64,000 nt of DNA, taken from the NCBI RefSeq assembly GCF_900129575.1, contig NZ_FQWE01000005.1, positions 1-64,000 of the forward strand, written 5' to 3'. The position numbers and the translations under genes were made by a program. The notes beneath the pieces were generated by a model. That model ran no database searches, had not been told where the DNA came from, and was given only the letters and a program-made list of their open reading frames with translations. This document shows, piece by piece, positions 8,959 to 17,745 of the stretch. The stretch is from Flavobacterium segetis (GTDB taxonomy: Bacteria > Bacteroidota > Bacteroidia > Flavobacteriales > Flavobacteriaceae). How positions within the stretch are numbered: the first letter of the stretch is position 1; each line of letters opens with the position of its first letter.

Positions 8959-10114
8959 CTTTCTGTTTTGTTTTTAAGTTGGCGCCAGCACAGCGATTAA
9001 TTGCATCAAAACCATAACGTCTTTTCATTTTGTCCATCGCTTGATAAAGCGAGAGCATTTCCTCTGTATCTTCAAATAAATTAATTTGGTAGGTACCGCG
9101 AACTAAACCGCTGAAGCGAATACCAACTAATCGCAATCGCATTCGGCGTTGGTATAATTTATCAAATAAATCAGTCACGGCTCTTGTGAGTGTGTGATCG
9201 GCAGATGTGTAGGCGATTTTAGCTTGTTTTGTTTCGGTATCAAAGTTTGCGTAGCGTATTTTTATGACTACCGTTGAGGTTAGCCATTCCTCAGATCGCA
9301 ATTGAAAAGCTAATTTTTCGACCATACCTATCAAGATGGACTTTAGATTTTTAATATCAATTGTATCTTGTAGAAAAGTATGTTCTGTCGAAATTGATTT
9401 GCGTTCTGTGTAAGGTTCAACAGGATTATTGTCAATTCCATTGGCTTTTTTCCATAGTTCTAAACCATTTTTTCCAATCATTCGTTGTAATACTTCAGCG
9501 GGCATTTCTGAAAGTGTTTGTATGTTTCGAATGCCAATGCGCGATAATAATTGAAAAGTCACATCGCCCACCATAGGAATTTTTTGAATCGAAAGTGGAT
9601 TTAAAAAAGGTTGCACCATGGATTCAGGAATTTCTAATCTTCCTACTGGTTTTGATTCGCCTGTTCCAATTTTAGAAACTGTTTTATTAACCGATAAAGC
9701 AAAGCTAATAGGCAATCCAGTTTCTTTTGTAATGGATTGTGCTAGCTCATTTGTCCATTGGTAACAACCATAAAATTTATCCATTCCTGTAATATCTAGA
9801 TAGAATTCATCGATGCTTGCTTTTTCTACAATAGGTGCTTTTTCTTCGATCACTTGAGTAACATCGTGGGATAATTTAGAGTATAATTCCATATCGCCTT
9901 TCATGACTTTTGCTTGTGGGCAAAGCCGAAGTGCCATTTTGATAGGCATTGCTGAACGAACCCCAAAAGTCCTAGCTTCATACGAACACGAAGCCACAAC
10001 GCCACGTTCTCCACCTCCAATAATTAATGGTAAACCATTTAATTTAGAGTTGGTTAATCTTTCGCAGGATACAAAAAAAGTATCTAGATCCATGTGTACA
10101 ATTGCCCGTGTCAT
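8948..10114 (-). CDS. dinB: Y-family DNA polymerase IV (DinB-like)
   Basis: A 388-aa translesion polymerase. The catalytic acids are D9 (HMDLD) and D102/E103 (KASIDEFYLD). F14 takes the steric-gate position. The little-finger domain runs to about residue 340 and is followed by QINLF (343-347), a good sliding-clamp binding motif. It is the first gene of an operon with dnaE2 (11-bp overlap) and is divergent from a LexA-like repressor, so induction by DNA damage is likely. Unlike ImuB proteins it keeps its catalytic residues, so both polymerases of the cassette should be active. Confidence 0.93.
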   Translation of the reverse strand: MTRAIVHMDLDTFFVSCERLTNSKLNGLPLIIGGGERGVVASCSYEARTFGVRSAMPIKMALRLCPQAKVMKGDMELYSKLSHDVTQVIEEKAPIVEKASIDEFYLDITGMDKFYGCYQWTNELAQSITKETGLPISFALSVNKTVSKIGTGESKPVGRLEIPESMVQPFLNPLSIQKIPMVGDVTFQLLSRIGIRNIQTLSEMPAEVLQRMIGKNGLELWKKANGIDNNPVEPYTERKSISTEHTFLQDTIDIKNLKSILIGMVEKLAFQLRSEEWLTSTVVIKIRYANFDTETKQAKIAYTSADHTLTRAVTDLFDKLYQRRMRLRLVGIRFSGLVRGTYQINLFEDTEEMLSLYQAMDKMKRRYGFDAINRCAGANLKTKQKDVP

Positions 10115-10132
10115 TTACTTTTATTTAGTTTA

Positions 10133-10140
10133 CAAAATTA
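10133..10140 (-). promoter_or_regulatory. -7 box of the dinB-dnaE2 operon
   Basis: On the minus strand this reads TAATTTTG, an exact match to TAnnTTTG, 18 bases before the dinB start codon. It is divergent from the repressor promoter 24 bases away. Confidence 0.55.
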
Positions 10141-10163
10141 GCACAGATAATAACATTTTTAGC

Positions 10164-10171
10164 TATATTTG
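10164..10171 (+). promoter_or_regulatory. -7 box of the LexA-like repressor gene
   Basis: TATATTTG is an exact match to TAnnTTTG and ends 26 bases before the ATG at 10198. The predicted start of transcription falls inside the inverted repeat at 10173-10189, which suits autorepression. Confidence 0.6.
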
Positions 10172-10172
10172 C

Positions 10173-10189
10173 TGTTACAAATTATAACA
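10173..10189. promoter_or_regulatory. Candidate SOS operator TGTTA-N7-TAACA
   Basis: TGTTACAAATTATAACA is a near-perfect palindrome (seven of eight arm pairs match). A further TAACA half site lies at 10151-10155, between the two divergent promoters. The position, directly after the repressor's -7 box, fits an operator for the neighbouring repressor. Binding is inferred. Confidence 0.5.
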
Positions 10190-10197
10190 AAGTCGTT

Positions 10198-10974
10198 ATG
10201 TCATTATTTTCAGACAATATCAGAGCCCTGCGCGTAAAGCATAAAATTTCACAGGAAAAAGTAGCCAAAAGCCTTATGATTACTAGGGGACGTTATGTAA
10301 AGTATGAAGATGGAACTTCAGAAGCGCCTTATGAAATCCTGAAGAAAATGGCGCAATATTACCAGATTAGTATTGATTTATTACTATCTGTTGATGTGCG
10401 TAAAATTGAAGTTAGTGATTTATTAAAACTCGAAAACAACCGATTGATTTTACCCATTCAAGTAGATCAAATGGGAGAAAACCGAATTGAAGTGGTGACC
10501 CAAACCGTAAAAGCTGGATATCTAAATGGGTATGCTGATCCCGAATATATTGAACAGTTACAACAAATTTCTTTACCATTTTTAGGTGTGGATAAATACC
10601 GTGGTTTTCCTGTAGAAGGAGATTCTATGCCACCACATCAGGATGGCGATATTATTGTGGGAAGTTATGTAGAGCGTTTAGGCGAAGTTTTAGACGGTAA
10701 AACTTATATTTTGATTACTAGGAGTGAAGGAATGGTGTATAAAAGACTGAATAAGAACAAGAAAAATGCTTTAGTTGTAGCATCTGATAATTATTTTTAT
10801 CCGCCTTATGAAGTCAAAGCGTCTGATATTTTAGAAATTTGGGAATACCAATGTAGCATTGCCCGAAGCGATAGAAAAACAGAAGCTTTAGAAAGTGACT
10901 CCATCAAAAATATGTTTGTAGAATTAAAACGAGATATTAACGAAGTGAAAAATAGTATTGGTTTAACTCATTAA
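10198..10974 (+). CDS. XRE-family repressor with S24 self-cleavage domain (LexA-like)
   Basis: A 258-aa protein. Residues 1-65 are an XRE helix-turn-helix. Residues 130-230 are an S24/LexA peptidase domain with serine S143 in GDSM and general-base lysine K182 in VYKRL. An Ala-Gly pair at A106-G107 is a suitable self-cleavage site. This architecture matches the lambda CI/LexA class of repressors that cut themselves when RecA is activated. It is divergent from dinB-dnaE2, so it most likely controls that operon and itself. The ~30-residue tail after the peptidase domain is unusual. Canonical LexA is missing in many Bacteroidota, and this type is the likely replacement (inference). Confidence 0.88.
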   Translation: MSLFSDNIRALRVKHKISQEKVAKSLMITRGRYVKYEDGTSEAPYEILKKMAQYYQISIDLLLSVDVRKIEVSDLLKLENNRLILPIQVDQMGENRIEVVTQTVKAGYLNGYADPEYIEQLQQISLPFLGVDKYRGFPVEGDSMPPHQDGDIIVGSYVERLGEVLDGKTYILITRSEGMVYKRLNKNKKNALVVASDNYFYPPYEVKASDILEIWEYQCSIARSDRKTEALESDSIKNMFVELKRDINEVKNSIGLTH

Positions 10975-11320
10975 TTTATTCGAAATGAAAATTATCAGAA
11001 ATTTTAGGTTTACACCAAAACTTAAATATTTTATTGGATTATGATAAGTTTCAACCATATAATTATTTTATTTATACCGCTTCATCTGTGAATACACTGT
11101 AAAGGACTATTGATTTTTTGTCCGGTTGAGCGCAGTCGAAACCCTTTTTACAAGTCATATATAATCTCGACTAAAAGCCTGTCCTGAGCGCAGACGAAGG
11201 GCTTGATTAGACAAGAAGCAAAACAGCAAATTTAAAATACAATTAGTAATATTTTTAAAATTAAAGTTGGAGAACTTTTGCTTTCAAATACAAACGAGAG
11301 TATAACTCAGTATAAAAAAA
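10975..11320. repeat. 346-bp gap with two short GAGCGCAG-CGAA repeat units
   Basis: Two related units lie here: 11120-11144 (GGTTGAGCGCAGTCGAAACCC) and 11175-11204 (CCTGAGCGCAGACGAAGGG), the second flanked by AAGCC/GGGCTT. I recall this core as a dispersed short palindromic repeat in many genomes. Apart from this I see no gene or RNA in the gap. Confidence 0.6.
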
Positions 11321-12712
11321 ATGAAAAATCAGGAATACGCAATCGTAGATATTGAAACTACAGGAGGTAATGCAAGTCATAGCCGCATTACTGAAATCGC
11401 TATTATTATACACGACGGAATAAAAGTGATTGACCGCTGGGAGACACTTATAAATCCACAAAAACATATACCGCCAGCTATTTTTGCATTGACTGGTATC
11501 ACTAATGAAATGGTTAGTGAAGCACCCATTTTTGATACTATTTCAGATAAAGTTTTTGAATTGCTTTCTGACCGTGTTTTTGTTGCCCATAATGTCAATT
11601 TCGATTACTCTTTTGTACGTCATGAATTAGAAAGTGCCGGACTTAAATGGACTGCTAAAAAACTGTGTACCGTAAGAGCTTCTCGAAAAATTAGACCAGG
11701 AATGCTTTCATACAGTTTAGGCCGACTTTGTAAATCTCTAGATATTGATTTGGAAAATCGCCACCGCGCTGGAGGAGATGCCGATGCAACAGCAATTTTA
11801 TTTACTAAATTGTTAGAATGGGATAGTGAAAACGAAATGGATAAAATGATCAAGAAAACATCTCAAGATCAAAGACTCCCACCAAATCTTCCACCAAAGG
11901 ATTTTGACCAATTACCAGAAAAACCAGGTGTTTATTATTTTTATGATCAATATAAAAAAGTAGTTTATATAGGTAAAGCGGTTAACTTAAAAAAACGTGT
12001 TGCATCACATTTTGGTGGGCATAAAATCACACCACAAAGACAAAATTTCTTACGGGATATACACGCCATTTCTTTTGAAGTTTGTGGTACTGAATTAATG
12101 GCTTTATTATTAGAATGCACCGAAATAAAACAATTGTGGCCCATTCACAATAAAGCATTAAAAAAGTTTGAACCTAAATATGGTTTCTTCGTATATGAAG
12201 CTAGAAACGGATATCGCTACTTAGCAATAGGTAAGTTATCCAAAAATCAAAACTGCATTGAAACTTTTGATAGTATTTATAGCGGGATCAACTTACTGCA
12301 GGAATTAGCTGCAAAGTTCGAAATCGATAATCGCTTTTGTAAGTATGGAAGTTTATCAGATGGTGCATTTATGGCGCAGAATGATTCCACTGATTTACCA
12401 GAAATAGAACAGCACAACGACCAAGTTCAAGCAGCGATAGATTCTTATTTAAATAGTAGACAAAGTTTTGCTATTATTGATAAAGGTCGAACAAAAGAAG
12501 AACGCAGTTGTATATGGGTTGAAAAAGGACATTTCTATGGAATGGGATATATCGATATGGATGTTGTAATCAATAATCCATCAGAAGTAAAAGAACATTT
12601 AACACCTTATAAAACGAATCAATATATTATGCAATTAATTTTTGCATTTGCAAAGAAGTACCCAAGAAATGTACATCTTCAAAAAGACGATTTTACATCT
12701 TTAGATGATTAA
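11321..12712 (+). CDS. DEDDh exonuclease fused to a GIY-YIG (UvrC-type) nuclease
   Basis: A 463-aa two-domain protein. Residues 1-165 are a DNA polymerase III epsilon-like 3'-5' exonuclease with D10, E12, D95, H148 and D153 (the DEDDh set). Residues 195-275 are a GIY-YIG nuclease: GVYYF from 203, VYIGKA near 215-220, R226 and E265 in LLLECTEIK. The remaining C-terminal part is like that of Cho/UvrC-related proteins. Such fusions are known in Bacteroidota and probably act in DNA repair by nicking damaged DNA. The exonuclease domain could also serve as proofreader for the nearby polymerase, but this is speculation. It lies 346 bp after the repressor gene and is probably a separate unit. Confidence 0.9.
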   Translation: MKNQEYAIVDIETTGGNASHSRITEIAIIIHDGIKVIDRWETLINPQKHIPPAIFALTGITNEMVSEAPIFDTISDKVFELLSDRVFVAHNVNFDYSFVRHELESAGLKWTAKKLCTVRASRKIRPGMLSYSLGRLCKSLDIDLENRHRAGGDADATAILFTKLLEWDSENEMDKMIKKTSQDQRLPPNLPPKDFDQLPEKPGVYYFYDQYKKVVYIGKAVNLKKRVASHFGGHKITPQRQNFLRDIHAISFEVCGTELMALLLECTEIKQLWPIHNKALKKFEPKYGFFVYEARNGYRYLAIGKLSKNQNCIETFDSIYSGINLLQELAAKFEIDNRFCKYGSLSDGAFMAQNDSTDLPEIEQHNDQVQAAIDSYLNSRQSFAIIDKGRTKEERSCIWVEKGHFYGMGYIDMDVVINNPSEVKEHLTPYKTNQYIMQLIFAFAKKYPRNVHLQKDDFTSLDD

Positions 12713-12880
12713 AATAGTACCCTTAAATAATAGATTTATATTTTATTTTTTTATTTATTGCTAAAATGAATTCATTTTAAAACCAGACTCCTGATTTCCT
12801 CGTATGTTAAATCGAAATGAAAATATTAAAATACTTTTATTACTTTCGCCGTTTTAATAAATGATTATGTCTGATAAATA

Positions 12881-13579
12881 ATGAATTTAGGAAAAAAATC
12901 TACTTCACGAACTGCTATTCTTCTTTTTGCCCAAAGCGAAAACGTTGAAGGCATTGCAAAGCCAATAATAGCTTGCGCGAAGCAAAATGTATTTTTGTGG
13001 AAGAAGATGAATGAAAATGTTATTAAAATCATTCAAAAAACTAAATTATCTTACTTCATATCAACTGAAAAAAACCAGGTAGGAGCCAGTTTTGGAGAAA
13101 AAATCACGAATGCTATTCAAAATATTTTTGAACAAGGTTTTGAAAAAGTTATTGTTGTAGGGAACGACTGTATTGAATTAAAAATGCACCATTTATTACA
13201 AGCAGAACAAGATTTACGGATAAATTCTTTAGTATTAGGTGCTGATTATGCTGGTGGTGCTTATTTAATAGGAGTTACAAAATCAACATTTAATGCTACT
13301 TCTTTTCAAAATATTCCTTGGCAAACAAAATACCTTTTTACCGCTTTACAAGCCATTTATAAAGAGGAATCAACTGCTTATCTTCCCTATTTAAATGATT
13401 GTAATAATGCTTTCGATTTCAAAAAGGCAGCTTATGAATTATCATTTTCTGATAATTTTAGAAAATTTCTACTTTCTTTTTTAATTTTATTAAAAGTTAA
13501 AAATCTAACAGAAATAAAATTTACTTCTACTGATTATCAAGCGATAAATTTTAATAAAGGATCACCCTTTCCTTTCTAA
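12881..13579 (+). CDS. DUF2064 (TIGR04282-like) glycosyltransferase-type protein, divergent
   Basis: A 232-aa protein with the DUF2064 layout: FAQSEN at the start, GASFGEKITNAIQNIFEQGF, VIVVGNDCIEL, then LGADYAGGAYLIGV and a late WQTKYLF. Compared with the paralogue at 34384 it lacks the nucleotide-binding GKVKTRL stretch, and GSD is changed to GND, so enzymatic activity is uncertain. The family is nucleotide-sugar-transferase-like and was named after arsenosugar clusters. The TonB receptor gene starts 42 bp downstream on the same strand. Confidence 0.7.
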   Translation: MNLGKKSTSRTAILLFAQSENVEGIAKPIIACAKQNVFLWKKMNENVIKIIQKTKLSYFISTEKNQVGASFGEKITNAIQNIFEQGFEKVIVVGNDCIELKMHHLLQAEQDLRINSLVLGADYAGGAYLIGVTKSTFNATSFQNIPWQTKYLFTALQAIYKEESTAYLPYLNDCNNAFDFKKAAYELSFSDNFRKFLLSFLILLKVKNLTEIKFTSTDYQAINFNKGSPFPF

Positions 13580-13621
13580 ATTCCGTTTAAAACTTTTTTT
13601 AAATTAAATATTCTAAACCAA

Positions 13622-16597
13622 ATGAAGAAATTTTATATTTGGGCATTGCTACTTATAACTACAATAGCAATTGCGCAACAAGATTTAACCGTTTCTGTAA
13701 TCGATGCAGTAACGCAAAAGCCCATTATTAACATATCAGTAAATTTAGTAAACAAAACCAGAAATTTAGAATTAAGTCAAATTACTAATACACAAGGTAA
13801 AGTGACTTTTAGAAATCTTGAAGCTCTTGATAATTATCAAGTTGGTACGCTAGCCACACAAGATTATTCCGCTGAAACTTCTGATTTAATTAGTATTAGA
13901 TCTAATCAGAATCCGAATGTTACCCTATTTTTAAGAAAAAGTAACACTGAAGAGTTGGATGAAATTGTGGTTTCTTCTACATCAACTTCAAAAATTAACT
14001 CAAGGGATGCTGAGGTTTCATCAGAATTGAAAGCTGCTGAAATTCAAGAAATTCCAGTTGAAGGTCGCGATATCACAAGAGTATTATATCGTTTACCAAA
14101 TGTTTCACAAGCTACAGGTTTTTATCCTGAAGCGGCAAATGTGAGTATTAATGGTGCAAGTTCTGGATATACTTCGTATTTGATTGATGGACTAGACAAT
14201 AATGAGCGATTTTTAGGAGGACAAAAATTTGCAATTCCGTCAGGATTTGTAAAAGATGTTACCGTTTTAACTAATAATTTCTCCGCAGAATATGGTTTAA
14301 CAGGAAGTGGTATTATTAATATTACGCCACGCTCTGGTTCTAATGAAACAGTAGGTGAAGTTTTCTTTATTACAAGGCCTGGCCCATCAATTGATGGCAA
14401 ATCTAGTTTTGCACAACGCGATTTATCGGGTAATCAAGTTAAAAATGGTTTTGCACGTTATCAAGCTGGTGCGGGTATTGGGGGTGCTTTTGTTAAGGAT
14501 AAAACGTTCTACTATTTCAACTTTGAACATACTACAGACATTAAAGATAATTTATTGAATGTGCCGCAATTAGGCGTTTCAGAATCTGTTAGAGGTAAAA
14601 ATACATTTGATTACTTTTCTGGTAAAGTAGACCAAATTTGGAATACTAATTTCAGCTCTTCATTACGAGCAAATATTGGAAGAGTAGATGTGGAGCGACA
14701 AGGAGGAGGACTCGATGGAGGATCTACTTTTAATTCAGCGGGGAATACGCAACAACGTAATAGTATTTTATTAGCATTAAAAAACAACTATAAATTTGGT
14801 AATTTTTCTGGAGAAACAAATGTTCAGTACAGCCGTTTTCGATGGAATTATGCAAAAGCATTTAATGCTAATCAATCACAAGTTACTATTTTAGGTGTAA
14901 ATGATGAAACTTTAGGTGTTATAGGAAATCCTGGTTTTGTATTTGATTCTTTTGAAAATACAATTCAATTACAACAAAAATTAAAGTATTATTTAGAAAA
15001 TCATACTTTTAAGGCAGGTTTTAATTTTATTAGAGGCGATCATCAGTTATTTGGCGGTGGAAATCCAGTAGGAAATTACAGGATTAAGTTAAACCAAAAT
15101 CAAATAGATATTGTTAAAAATAGTGGGGTGGCAGGAGACTTAAATCTAAACGATATTCCGCAGGATGCAAAGGTATTAAATTATATTGTCGAGTTAAGAC
15201 CTACATCTTTTGGTACTAATCAAGATATTTACTCGGCTTACATTGAAGATTTGTGGTCTGTTACTGATCGCTTGAATCTTACATTAGGTTTGCGATACGA
15301 TTATGATAATTTATCAAAAGGAGGTAGTGATAGAGGCGATTATAACAACTTAGCACCACGATTTAATTTTAATTACAAATTAAATAATTCTAGCAGTCTA
15401 CGTGGAGGTTATGGAATTTCCTATGACAAAGTAAATTATGCAATCTACAGTGATGCTTTACAGCAAAACACTACATCGCAAAGTTATAAATTACAATTAC
15501 AAGAGCTAAAAAAATTAGGAATTTTACCAGCGAGCGCTAATATTGATAGAATAACTTATAATGGAAACTTAGCGGCTTCTATTTCAGGCGTCAATTATTT
15601 ACAAGGTCCTTCGGCTACGACTTTACAAGGGCAACGAGAAAATATCTTTTCTAATGAGCGTAGAATCTTAAATCCTGACGGTTATAAGAATTCTTATGCA
15701 CATGAATTTGTTCTGGGCTATCAATTACAACTTACAGATGATAGATTGTTTTATGCTGATGTGGTTCACAATAGAGGAGAGAATTTAAGTCGTTTAAGAA
15801 ATCTTAATGCTGCTGCGGAATACGTCGTGGATCCAAATAATGTTGTGATTAGAACACAAGCGCAAGCAGATGCTACAAGACCTATTCCTATCACCAATGG
15901 AAGTGCTACAATAAATGGTCAAATGGTGACTGGAATTGCTAGAAACGTTATTGTTAGTGAAAATGAAGGAAAATCCCGTTACTATGCAATGAGTTTAAAT
16001 TATCAGAAAGCGAAAGGAACGGACGATTATTCTTATCGATTAAATTACACCTTATCTTCTAGTAAAAACAATACTGATGGAATTAATTTCAGACCGTCGG
16101 ATGCTAATAATTATGCTAATGAATGGGGACCATCTGTAAACGATAGAACTCATAATATTAATGGAATTTATAGTTACTATCCATTTAAAGGTACATCAGT
16201 TACAGTAGCAGGGTTACTGCAAAGTGGACAGCCAATTAATAGAATTCCTTTAGGTTTTGGGACAACTGATTTGAATGGTGACGGTGCTAGTTTTTCAGAT
16301 GCTTATCAAGGCAATAGCGATCGTTTTCCGGGAGAAGCAAGGAATAATGATCGTCTGCCTTGGAGCACTACTTTTGACTTGGGATTACAACACCAATTTA
16401 AAATTACAGAAAATAATAAATTAGAATTGCGAGCTGACATCTTCAATATCTTTAATGCAGAAAATTTAAGTGGCTATAGTAATAATGCTACGCAAAGCAA
16501 CCAAATTCAAGGGGGTTCTCGTGCTAGCGGATTATTTACGCAAAGAAATGCTTCACCACCAAGACAGTTTCAGTTTGGAGTGCGTTACTTGTTCTAG
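13622..16597 (+). CDS. TonB-dependent outer membrane receptor with carboxypeptidase-regulatory-like N-terminus
   Basis: A 991-aa protein: signal peptide (MKKFYIWALLLITTIAIAQ), a carboxypeptidase-regulatory-like domain at about 22-105 (VIDAVTQKPI...NTQGKVTFRNL), a plug domain from about 115 with SINGASSGYTSYLIDG and FSAEYGLTGSGIINI, then a 22-strand-type beta barrel to the end. It ends in RQFQFGVRYLF, a typical last outer membrane strand. There is no SusD partner next to it, so it is not a polysaccharide utilisation pair. The genes downstream (sugar/nucleoside kinase and exported nucleoside hydrolase) suggest a nucleoside-like or small sugar substrate, but the substrate cannot be read from sequence. 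Confidence 0.9.
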   Translation: MKKFYIWALLLITTIAIAQQDLTVSVIDAVTQKPIINISVNLVNKTRNLELSQITNTQGKVTFRNLEALDNYQVGTLATQDYSAETSDLISIRSNQNPNVTLFLRKSNTEELDEIVVSSTSTSKINSRDAEVSSELKAAEIQEIPVEGRDITRVLYRLPNVSQATGFYPEAANVSINGASSGYTSYLIDGLDNNERFLGGQKFAIPSGFVKDVTVLTNNFSAEYGLTGSGIINITPRSGSNETVGEVFFITRPGPSIDGKSSFAQRDLSGNQVKNGFARYQAGAGIGGAFVKDKTFYYFNFEHTTDIKDNLLNVPQLGVSESVRGKNTFDYFSGKVDQIWNTNFSSSLRANIGRVDVERQGGGLDGGSTFNSAGNTQQRNSILLALKNNYKFGNFSGETNVQYSRFRWNYAKAFNANQSQVTILGVNDETLGVIGNPGFVFDSFENTIQLQQKLKYYLENHTFKAGFNFIRGDHQLFGGGNPVGNYRIKLNQNQIDIVKNSGVAGDLNLNDIPQDAKVLNYIVELRPTSFGTNQDIYSAYIEDLWSVTDRLNLTLGLRYDYDNLSKGGSDRGDYNNLAPRFNFNYKLNNSSSLRGGYGISYDKVNYAIYSDALQQNTTSQSYKLQLQELKKLGILPASANIDRITYNGNLAASISGVNYLQGPSATTLQGQRENIFSNERRILNPDGYKNSYAHEFVLGYQLQLTDDRLFYADVVHNRGENLSRLRNLNAAAEYVVDPNNVVIRTQAQADATRPIPITNGSATINGQMVTGIARNVIVSENEGKSRYYAMSLNYQKAKGTDDYSYRLNYTLSSSKNNTDGINFRPSDANNYANEWGPSVNDRTHNINGIYSYYPFKGTSVTVAGLLQSGQPINRIPLGFGTTDLNGDGASFSDAYQGNSDRFPGEARNNDRLPWSTTFDLGLQHQFKITENNKLELRADIFNIFNAENLSGYSNNATQSNQIQGGSRASGLFTQRNASPPRQFQFGVRYLF

Positions 16598-16648
16598 TTA
16601 GAAATTTTATCCTGTGAATTAGTAATTTGCAGGATATTTTTAATTTGC

Positions 16649-16732
16649 ATTAGGGATAGAAGCGATATCCTTTTGAGAAGCAATAGCGAACAAAAGATTT
16701 AGCGAATAGCCCGGGCCTCTATAGGCAATGCC
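16649..16732 (+). ncRNA. Structured flavobacterial intergenic element, copy 1
   Basis: The core GATAGAAGCGATATCCTTT is followed by a hairpin with arms CTTTTG and CAAAAG (16670-16696), then AGATTTAGCGAATAGCCCGGGC and a closing GGGC/GCCC pair. A second copy on the minus strand at 49303-49372 shares the conserved blocks while the middle hairpin differs in sequence but still pairs. It begins about 50 bp after the receptor's stop codon and overlaps the most upstream possible start of the next gene. I know the block as a frequent element in flavobacterial genomes; I cannot confirm an Rfam name. Confidence 0.6.
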
Positions 16733-16751
16733 CAAAAAACAGAAAATAATT

Positions 16752-17741
16752 ATGTTTGTATTAAATTCAAATGAGCCAATTGAATTGGGCACTTATTTAC
16801 GAGAACGAAAATGGTTAGACGACCATGAAATAATTGATTCTATCTCGAAACCTGGGGAGGGAAATATGAATTATGTGTTGCGAATACGGACTGCAAAACG
16901 TTCTTTTATTATTAAGCAATCACGCGCTTATGTGGAAAAATATCCGCAAGTTTTAGCACCTGAAAACAGAGTGCTTACAGAAGGAGCTTTTTATATTAAA
17001 GTGGCTGGTGATATGGATGTTCAAAAAGCTATGCCTAAAATATTAGGGATGGATGAGGTAAATAATGTGATTCTTTTAGAAGATTTAGGTTTGTCTAACG
17101 ATTTTACTTTTTTGTATGATTTTAAAGAAAAAATTCATGAGAACGAACTATCTCAATTGTTAGTTTATTTAAATGGTTTGCATCAAAGTTTTCAAAAATT
17201 AGTAATTGACGGTGAGTTAGTTAATGCAGAGATGCGGAAACTAAATTATGAACATATTTTTGAATATCCTTTTAGGGTAGAAAATGGTTTTGATTTAGAC
17301 CTGATTCAAAAAGGGTTACAAGAAATTGCAATGCCTTATAAAACAGATATAGATTTAAAGCAAAAAATTGAAAGTCTGGGTTCTTTGTACCTTTCTAAAG
17401 GAAAATATTTGCTGCATGGAGATTACTATCCAGGAAGTTGGTTAAAAACGGATTATGGAATAAAAATAATCGATCCAGAGTTTTGTTTTTATGGATTGCG
17501 TGAATTCGATTTAGCTGTTTTTATATCACATTTATACTTATCGCAACAAGACGAGTCTAAGATCACTTATGTAAAAGATAATTACAATTCTTTTTCGGAA
17601 TTAAACAGTGAAATTCTAAATGGTTTTATCGGTATGGAAATTATGCGAAGATTAATTGGTTTAGCGCAGTTACCATTAAACATGAATTTAAAAACTAAAG
17701 CAAACTTATTAAGTTTTGCGCGGACTTTAATTTTAAAATAA
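16752..17741 (+). CDS. Methylthioribose-kinase-like phosphotransferase (APH fold)
   Basis: 329 aa from the ATG at 16752. An upstream ATG at 16728 lies inside the structured element and adds only MPKKQKII, so the later start is preferred. The N-terminal lobe has GEGNMNYVLRI and the lysine of FIIKQSRAYV. The C-terminal lobe has LLHGDYYPGSWL (catalytic loop) and IDPEFCFYGLREFD (metal-binding Asp). Both blocks look closer to MtnK, the 5-methylthioribose kinase, than to aminoglycoside kinases. It would phosphorylate the sugar released from a 5'-modified nucleoside. The exported nucleoside hydrolase begins 4 bp downstream. Substrate is inferred. Confidence 0.75.
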   Translation: MFVLNSNEPIELGTYLRERKWLDDHEIIDSISKPGEGNMNYVLRIRTAKRSFIIKQSRAYVEKYPQVLAPENRVLTEGAFYIKVAGDMDVQKAMPKILGMDEVNNVILLEDLGLSNDFTFLYDFKEKIHENELSQLLVYLNGLHQSFQKLVIDGELVNAEMRKLNYEHIFEYPFRVENGFDLDLIQKGLQEIAMPYKTDIDLKQKIESLGSLYLSKGKYLLHGDYYPGSWLKTDYGIKIIDPEFCFYGLREFDLAVFISHLYLSQQDESKITYVKDNYNSFSELNSEILNGFIGMEIMRRLIGLAQLPLNMNLKTKANLLSFARTLILK

Positions 17742-17745
17742 AAAT

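Noticed and set aside
13622..16597. Polysaccharide utilisation locus
   Set aside because: There is no SusD-like gene and no glycoside hydrolase beside the receptor.
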